This document shows, one piece after another, positions 59,564-64,000 of a stretch of DNA of 64,000 nucleotides (position 1 is the stretch's first letter; each line of letters begins with the position of its first letter). Origin of the DNA: DAHUYF01 sp035553515 (lineage in GTDB: Bacteria > Pseudomonadota > Alphaproteobacteria > ATCC43930 > CGMCC-115725); assembly GCA_035553515.1 (NCBI GenBank), contig DATNDG010000096.1:4242-68241 (forward strand), given 5' to 3'. Under the pieces are notes generated by a model. The model was not told the origin of the DNA, ran no database searches, and was given only the letters and a program-made list of their open reading frames with translations. Both the position numbers and the translations under genes were made by a program.

Positions 59564-60701
59564 CGATCCCGCCATCAGCGGCCGCGCGCTTCCCGGCGCG
59601 GCCGCCACGACGTTGCGCGCCCCGCCGGTCGATCTCGCGGAGGTGAGGGCGCTCGTCGTGCAGCGGCTCGCGCCGCTCGCCAACCGCATCGATCTCGAGG
59701 GCTTCTATCCCGAGGAGGTGCTGCGCGCGCTGGGCGGCGCCGGCGCTTATGGCGCGCATGTCTCCCCGGCAGGCGGCGGGCTCTGGGACGGCGTCCGCGC
59801 CCTCGCCCTCGTCGCCGAGGAATGCCTCTCCACCGCCTTCTGCATGTGGTGCCAGGACGCCTGCGCCTGGTATCTGGCACTCACGCCGAACGAGGCGTTG
59901 CGCAGGGATTATCTCGGCCGCGTCGCGAGCGGCGAGCTGCTCGGCGGCACCGCGCTTTCCAACCCGATGAAGGCCTTCTCGGGTATCGAGCCGATCCGCC
60001 TCAAAGGGCGCAAGGTGGACGGCGGCTACCGTGTATCCGGCGTCGTTCCCTTCGTCTCCAATCTCGGCCCCGGCCACGTCTTCGGCGCGATTTTCGCCGA
60101 CGAGGACGGCAGTCACGTCATGGCGCTACTGGACACCGACATGGAAGGGGTGAAGGCGAAGCAGCGCGCGAGCTTTGTCGCGCTCGACGGAACTCGCACC
60201 TGGGCCGTAGCGCTGCACGACTGCCTGGTGCCGGAGGAGCGCGTGCTCTCGGCGCCGGCAGAGGATCTCATCCCGCGCGTCCGGCCGAGCTTCATCCTGC
60301 TGCAGAACGGCCTTGGCATCGGTGTGATGCGCGACTGCCTGGCGATGATCGAGCGGGCAGGGCGGTCGCTGGGCCATGTCAACCGCTACCTGCCCGAGCA
60401 GGCCGAGCCGCTGGCCGAGGCGCTCGATGCTTTGGAGCGCGAGACCGAGGCGCTCTCATTGACGCCGCTCGAAACCGACCGGGAGTATCTGCGCCGCGTG
60501 CTGAAGTCGCGGATCGATGCCGGCGACTGGGCGGTCCGGGCGGCGCATACGGCACTCCTCCATCTCGGCGCCCGCGGCTATGTGCGTACCGCCCGCGCCC
60601 AGCGCCGCCTGCGGGAAGCCTATTTCGTCGCCATCCTGACGCCGGCCGGCAAGCATCTGCACAAGGAGCTGGCGGCGCTCGAGAGCGGCGAAGCGCAATA
60701 G
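59556..60701 (+). CDS. Acyl-CoA dehydrogenase superfamily protein (SfnB/DszC-like)
   Basis: About 381 residues from a TTG at 59556 that overlaps the OsmC-like gene by 8 bases. The helical N-domain, beta middle domain (YRVSGVVPFVSNLGPGH) and helical C-domain of acyl-CoA dehydrogenases are present. SGxxPFVSNLGPG-like wording is nearer to flavin monooxygenases for sulfur compounds than to beta-oxidation enzymes. Next to a sulfonate/nitrate-type importer this points to oxidation of an imported small compound. The exact reaction is not known. Confidence 0.8.
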   Translation: MPDDPAISGRALPGAAATTLRAPPVDLAEVRALVVQRLAPLANRIDLEGFYPEEVLRALGGAGAYGAHVSPAGGGLWDGVRALALVAEECLSTAFCMWCQDACAWYLALTPNEALRRDYLGRVASGELLGGTALSNPMKAFSGIEPIRLKGRKVDGGYRVSGVVPFVSNLGPGHVFGAIFADEDGSHVMALLDTDMEGVKAKQRASFVALDGTRTWAVALHDCLVPEERVLSAPAEDLIPRVRPSFILLQNGLGIGVMRDCLAMIERAGRSLGHVNRYLPEQAEPLAEALDALERETEALSLTPLETDREYLRRVLKSRIDAGDWAVRAAHTALLHLGARGYVRTARAQRRLREAYFVAILTPAGKHLHKELAALESGEAQ

Positions 60702-60807
60702 CGTCGATTATTCGCGGCTACCGAACAATCTGTTTTTGATTTCGGCGCTCTCTGCGACGGGCGGCCCGAGTATGGTTGGGCCGCAACTCGTGCGCGCATT
60801 CATCCAA

Positions 60808-60825
60808 ATGTCATGAAACTTTCTC
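60808..60825 (+). promoter_or_regulatory. Candidate Pho box upstream of the porin
   Basis: The sequence ATGTCATGAAACTTTCTC matches the two-half-site Pho box (CTGTCAT-N4-CTGTCAT) at 12 of 18 positions by my count, with the first half almost perfect. It lies 107 bases before the start of a phosphate-selective-type porin, as expected for PhoB control. This is a pattern match by eye. Confidence 0.5.
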
Positions 60826-60931
60826 GTTAGCGACATGCGCGCCGACTAGCATCGCGCCCGTCGCGTGCGGCAGGGGAGAGCTTTGCCGCCCGCCGACTCC
60901 TTTCGTTTCAGCCAGCATTTAGAGGTAGCCG

Positions 60932-62353
60932 ATGACGTTGAAGCACTCGCTTATGGGTACGGCGCTTTCCGGCGCCGTGCTGCTTGCGGCCTATCCGGCG
61001 GCGGCGCAGACCAGCATCTCGAGCCAGATGCAGTCGCTGCAATCGCAGATCCAGCAACTCCAGCAACAGCTCCAGGGCCTGCAGGGCCAGGTCAATGACA
61101 GCCAGGCCGCGGCCCGCCAGGCGCAGCAGGATGCCGCGCAGGCGCAGTCCCAGGCGAAGCAGGCGCAGGAACATCCCGCCGGCGGCAATGCGCTGGTGAC
61201 CATGTCCGCCGGCAACCGTCCCAGCATCTGCACCGCCGACGGAGAGAACTGCATCGCGCTGACCAGCCGCCTCCATTTCGACGTCGGCGATTATCTCAGC
61301 GTGCGGCCGCAAGGAACGACGCCGGTCAATCTGCATAGCGGCGCCAACGCCCGGCGCGCGCGCATCGGTGTTCTCGGCAAGTTTGCCGGCGACTGGAACT
61401 ACGCGCTGATCTACGATTTCGGCGGCTCGACGGACGCGACGCCCAGCACCGGCATCGAGAATGCGTTCGTCACCTATAACGGGCTGAAGCAGGTCGGCGT
61501 CACGCTCGGCTATATCGACGTTCCCTTCACGCTCGACGAAGCAATCAGCTCCAACGACATCATGTTCATGGAGCGCGCCTCGATCCAGTCGGTGGTGACC
61601 AGCATCTCGGGCAGCGATGCCCGTTCGGCCTTCGGCTTCACCTGGAACAACGACCGCGCCTGGCTCGGCGCCTTCGTCACCGGTCCAACCGCGGGCACGA
61701 GCCATACCCAGCCTGAGCAGCTCGGCAGCACCTTGCGCGCTGCCTACCAGCTGGTGCAGACGCCCACGGCGACGCTGCATATCGGCGCCAATGGCGAATA
61801 TCAGTTCCAAGGCCAGAACGAGCAGCTTTCGCTCTCCGACCGGCCCGAGCTGCGCATCTCGCCGACCACCTTCCTCAATACCGGCACGCTCAACACCGAG
61901 AGCGCCTATGCCGTCGGCCCTGAGTTCGCCGGTAATTGGGGCAGCCTCTACGGCCAGGCCGAGTACTATCACGTCGGCATCGATCGCAGGGGCGGCAGCC
62001 CGACGGTGAATTTCGACGGCTATTACGCGCAGGCGGCTTACACGCTCACCGGCGAGCAGCGGCACTACCTGCCGGCTACCGGCGCCTATGGCAGCATCAC
62101 GCCGGCGCATCCGTTGTCCTTCTCGCGAGGCGGCGCCGGAGCCTGGGAGGTCGCTGCGCGCTACAGCTTTGCCGATCTCAACGACAAGGACGTGCACGGC
62201 GGCAAGCAGCACGTCTACACGCTCGGCCTCAACTGGTATCCGATCACCAACATCCGCTTCATGTTCAACTACCTGCATGGGCTGGTGGACAGGCCGGATG
62301 CCGGCGGCGCTCATTTCGACGCCATCGCGATGCGGACTCAGATCGCGTTCTGA
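60932..62353 (+). CDS. OprP/OprO-like outer membrane porin
   Basis: 473 residues with a signal peptide (LMGTALSGAVLLAAYPAAAQ). A short Gln-rich coiled coil (QMQSLQSQIQQLQQQLQG) then a 16-strand-type barrel: FAGDWNYALIYDFGGS, VGVTLGYIDVPFTLDEA, and the ending FDAIAMRTQIAF with a terminal Phe, the usual outer membrane insertion signal. This is the phosphate-selective porin O/P family. A candidate Pho box lies upstream and a clear terminator downstream. Likely takes up phosphate or polyphosphate under limitation. Confidence 0.9.
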   Translation: MTLKHSLMGTALSGAVLLAAYPAAAQTSISSQMQSLQSQIQQLQQQLQGLQGQVNDSQAAARQAQQDAAQAQSQAKQAQEHPAGGNALVTMSAGNRPSICTADGENCIALTSRLHFDVGDYLSVRPQGTTPVNLHSGANARRARIGVLGKFAGDWNYALIYDFGGSTDATPSTGIENAFVTYNGLKQVGVTLGYIDVPFTLDEAISSNDIMFMERASIQSVVTSISGSDARSAFGFTWNNDRAWLGAFVTGPTAGTSHTQPEQLGSTLRAAYQLVQTPTATLHIGANGEYQFQGQNEQLSLSDRPELRISPTTFLNTGTLNTESAYAVGPEFAGNWGSLYGQAEYYHVGIDRRGGSPTVNFDGYYAQAAYTLTGEQRHYLPATGAYGSITPAHPLSFSRGGAGAWEVAARYSFADLNDKDVHGGKQHVYTLGLNWYPITNIRFMFNYLHGLVDRPDAGGAHFDAIAMRTQIAF

Positions 62354-62363
62354 GCTCGCCACG

Positions 62364-62398
62364 AAAGGCGCCGGGCGGTTCGCCGCCCGGCGCCTTTT
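62364..62398 (+). terminator. Rho-independent terminator after the porin gene
   Basis: Fourteen-base perfect arms (AAGGCGCCGGGCGG and CCGCCCGGCGCCTT) around a TTCG tetraloop, followed by a T-run. It starts 11 bases after the porin stop and is the best terminator in the window. Confidence 0.95.
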
Positions 62399-62429
62399 CA
62401 TTTGTCTGCGGGCTGCAAAGAATTTTCCT

Positions 62430-62452
62430 CATCCTGAGCTTGTCGAAGGACG
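62430..62452. repeat. Short intergenic repeat motif
   Basis: CATCCTGAGCTTGTCGAAGG has the look of a short sequence dispersed between genes in many proteobacterial genomes. Only one copy was noticed in this window, so its repeat nature here rests on general experience. Confidence 0.4.
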
Positions 62453-62469
62453 CAGGATCGCTTTGCCGC

Positions 62470-63327
62470 TCAGCGGCTTGCCACCAGCAGTTCTTCGGCA
62501 TTGTCGGGCGGGCGGAGGCCATCGCTGCGGCCGGTGAAATAGCGTTGAGCGAGCATCGCCGCCGAGATGTGCCGGGCTTCCTTGAAGCCAGCTTCGTGCG
62601 CCAGAGTCACGATCTCTGCCGGCGTGAAGAAGCTGATGAATGGCGTGCCGCTGGCGCGCGCCCCTTGCACGGCGCGCTCGAGTCCCGGACGCAGCTTGGG
62701 ATCCGCGAGCTCCAGTGGCAGCAGAAAGCTCATGGCGAGCGTCGATCCCGGCGCGAGTGCCGCGATCTGGCGCAAGCTGGTGGCGACCGCCGCCCTGGTG
62801 AGATACATGCTGACCCCGGTCGAGGCGACGATGGTGGGCCGCGCGGCCTCGAATCCGGCGGCCGCCAGCCGCTCCCACCATGCGCCCCCCGTCTCGAAGT
62901 CGACCGGCACGAGCCGCAGCCATTGCGGGATGCCGAAGCCGAGCTCGATGAGGCGCCGGCGCTTCCAGGCCTGGGGACCGGGTCGATCGATTTCGAAGAT
63001 TTTCAGCGTCGACGCGAGCTCCGGCTTGCGCTGCGCGAAACTGTCGAGGCCGGCGCCGAGGATCACATATTGGCCGACGCCGCTTGCGGCCCGCTCCGCG
63101 ACGAGATCCTCGATGAAGCGGGCGCGGGCGACGATCGAGGCGCGGAAGAGACGCGTCCCGTCCGGGTCCATATCCGGGCGGCGGCGCCAGCCCTCTTCGG
63201 GTGCCAGCAGCCTCAGCCCGATCTCATCCTCGAGCACATGCGGCGGCGGGTCGAGTTGAACGTGCAGGGCCCGCCACAAGGCCACCCGCGCCGCGGTGCT
63301 GTCGGGCGCGGTCTGCTCATCCGGCAT
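62470..63327 (-). CDS. Class I SAM-dependent methyltransferase (TIGR00027/LCMT-like)
   Basis: 285 residues. Motif I is VILGAGLDSFAQR, followed by FEIDRPGPQAWKRR and a late IVASTGVSMYLT. This is the group of actinobacterial/proteobacterial putative methyltransferases (TIGR00027), related to leucine carboxyl methyltransferase. Substrate unknown. It runs left, convergent with the porin gene, and is separated from it by a terminator. Confidence 0.85.
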   Translation of the reverse strand: MPDEQTAPDSTAARVALWRALHVQLDPPPHVLEDEIGLRLLAPEEGWRRRPDMDPDGTRLFRASIVARARFIEDLVAERAASGVGQYVILGAGLDSFAQRKPELASTLKIFEIDRPGPQAWKRRRLIELGFGIPQWLRLVPVDFETGGAWWERLAAAGFEAARPTIVASTGVSMYLTRAAVATSLRQIAALAPGSTLAMSFLLPLELADPKLRPGLERAVQGARASGTPFISFFTPAEIVTLAHEAGFKEARHISAAMLAQRYFTGRSDGLRPPDNAEELLVASR

Positions 63328-63394
63328 GACTGTCTTCCCCGGTCACGGTGCAGGACTGCAATTCCAGGATTCGTGATCGCTTTGCGGCACCCTG

Positions 63395-64000
63395 CTACCG
63401 CACCGACTGCACGAAATCGACCACCGCGCGGCCCAACTCCTCGTCGCCGGTGTCGAAGCTGGCTGTCTCCGAGATGTGGTTGTGGCCTTGAAGCCAGACG
63501 AAGCGGGGACATTTGCCGTCGCGCCGGCACACGGCGCTCGCCAGAGCATAGGTCGGCACCGCCAGGAAGACGGGATCGTATTCCGCGGTGGCGAGGAGCA
63601 GCGGCACCTTGCTCTCGCCGACGTGGGTTATCGGCGAGCGTGCCGGATAGAGGCTCGGATCCTCGCCGAAATAGGCGCGGACATTGGGTGGAACCCCCGG
63701 CGCCACCATGTATTCACCGCTCGCGAGGATCGCGCCCGCGATCCCTGCCGGCTCGCCCTTGCGCAGCGCCGCGTCGAAGACGTAGCTCGCCACGTGCGTC
63801 GCACCCGCGGAATGGCCGAAGAGGAAGATGCGTTGCGGGTCGCCGCCATAAGCGGCGGCATTCTGCTTCAGCCACGCCACCACCTTGCCGACATCCTCGG
63901 CGCCGGCGGGCCAGGGGGCCGCGGGGGCGAGGCGGTAATTGGCGTTGACCCCCAGCATGCCCTGCCGCGCGAAATAGCGCGCCACATTGGCATAGATCGC
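63395..64000 (-). CDS. Alpha/beta hydrolase (esterase/lipase), N-terminus cut by window edge
   Basis: At least 201 residues are inside the window; the frame stays open to the right edge, so the N-terminal part, including the oxyanion HGG motif, is missing. Visible parts: NYRLAPAAPWPAGAEDV, nucleophile elbow FLFGHSAGATHV, Asp in LLLATAEYDPVF and His in LQGHNHIS. It belongs to the carboxylesterase/hormone-sensitive-lipase group. Runs left, 67 bases before the methyltransferase gene. Confidence 0.88.
   Translation of the reverse strand, partial: AIYANVARYFARQGMLGVNANYRLAPAAPWPAGAEDVGKVVAWLKQNAAAYGGDPQRIFLFGHSAGATHVASYVFDAALRKGEPAGIAGAILASGEYMVAPGVPPNVRAYFGEDPSLYPARSPITHVGESKVPLLLATAEYDPVFLAVPTYALASAVCRRDGKCPRFVWLQGHNHISETASFDTGDEELGRAVVDFVQSVR

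Overview
The window is 64 kb of high-GC DNA, roughly two thirds G+C by eye, from what looks like a free-living alphaproteobacterium. The support for that is family III CoA-transferases, a dissimilatory flavoprotein/HdrB-like set, a FixJ-like receiver next to a CHASE3 kinase, an OprP-type porin, and intergenic palindromes of the CTCACC/GGTGAGG type common in Rhizobiales and Rhodospirillales. The lineage is an inference. No rRNA, tRNA, CRISPR, insertion sequence or phage gene was seen. Both ends cut a gene: a CoA-transferase on the left and an esterase on the right.

Layout. 1-8 kb: a truncated CoA-transferase, a small exported protein, the remains of a metallo-beta-lactamase-fold gene, a tightly coupled three-gene redox set (flavoprotein, 2Fe-2S/4Fe-4S protein, HdrB-like CCG protein), and a long coiled-coil protein with 162-bp tandem repeats. 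8-28 kb: an exopolysaccharide locus. Its core is one leftward transcription unit from 28.0 to 14.2 kb: BY-kinase/Wzz co-polymerase, initiating sugar-phosphate transferase, heparinase-like lyase, GDP-mannose/UDP-glucose dehydrogenase, GT4 glycosyltransferase, beta-helix protein, asparagine synthase-like amidotransferase and O-antigen ligase/polymerase. A Wzx flippase, a methyltransferase and three more glycosyltransferases lie downstream. A LuxR-type regulator is divergent at 28.1 kb. An outer-membrane export protein (Wza type) is not in the window.

29-41.6 kb: an MFS transporter, a small unknown gene with a strong ribosome site, a VOC protein, a two-component pair, and a TetR-led operon (ferritin-like protein, SDR, luciferase-like monooxygenase) with a recognisable promoter and palindrome. 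An OmpA-type protein, a DMT exporter and a second initiating sugar-phosphate transferase follow. 41.8-48.4 kb: a quinoprotein dehydrogenase beside a blue copper protein, two small exported proteins, a class III cyclase coupled to a double AhpD-like protein, and a metallophosphoesterase.

48.4-56 kb: acyl-CoA chemistry. A racemase and a GlcG-like protein run left. An SDR, a hydratase, a fused thiolase-fold/DUF35 protein, a thiolase and a frameshifted haloacetate-dehalogenase-like hydrolase run right. Together these could remove a branched side chain by racemisation, hydration, oxidation and carbon-carbon cleavage. 56-60.7 kb: a nitrate/sulfonate/taurine-type ABC importer with an OsmC-like protein and an acyl-CoA dehydrogenase-like protein, plausibly for uptake and use of an organosulfur or related small compound. 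60.9-64 kb: an OprP-like porin with a candidate Pho box and a clear terminator, a methyltransferase, and a partial esterase.
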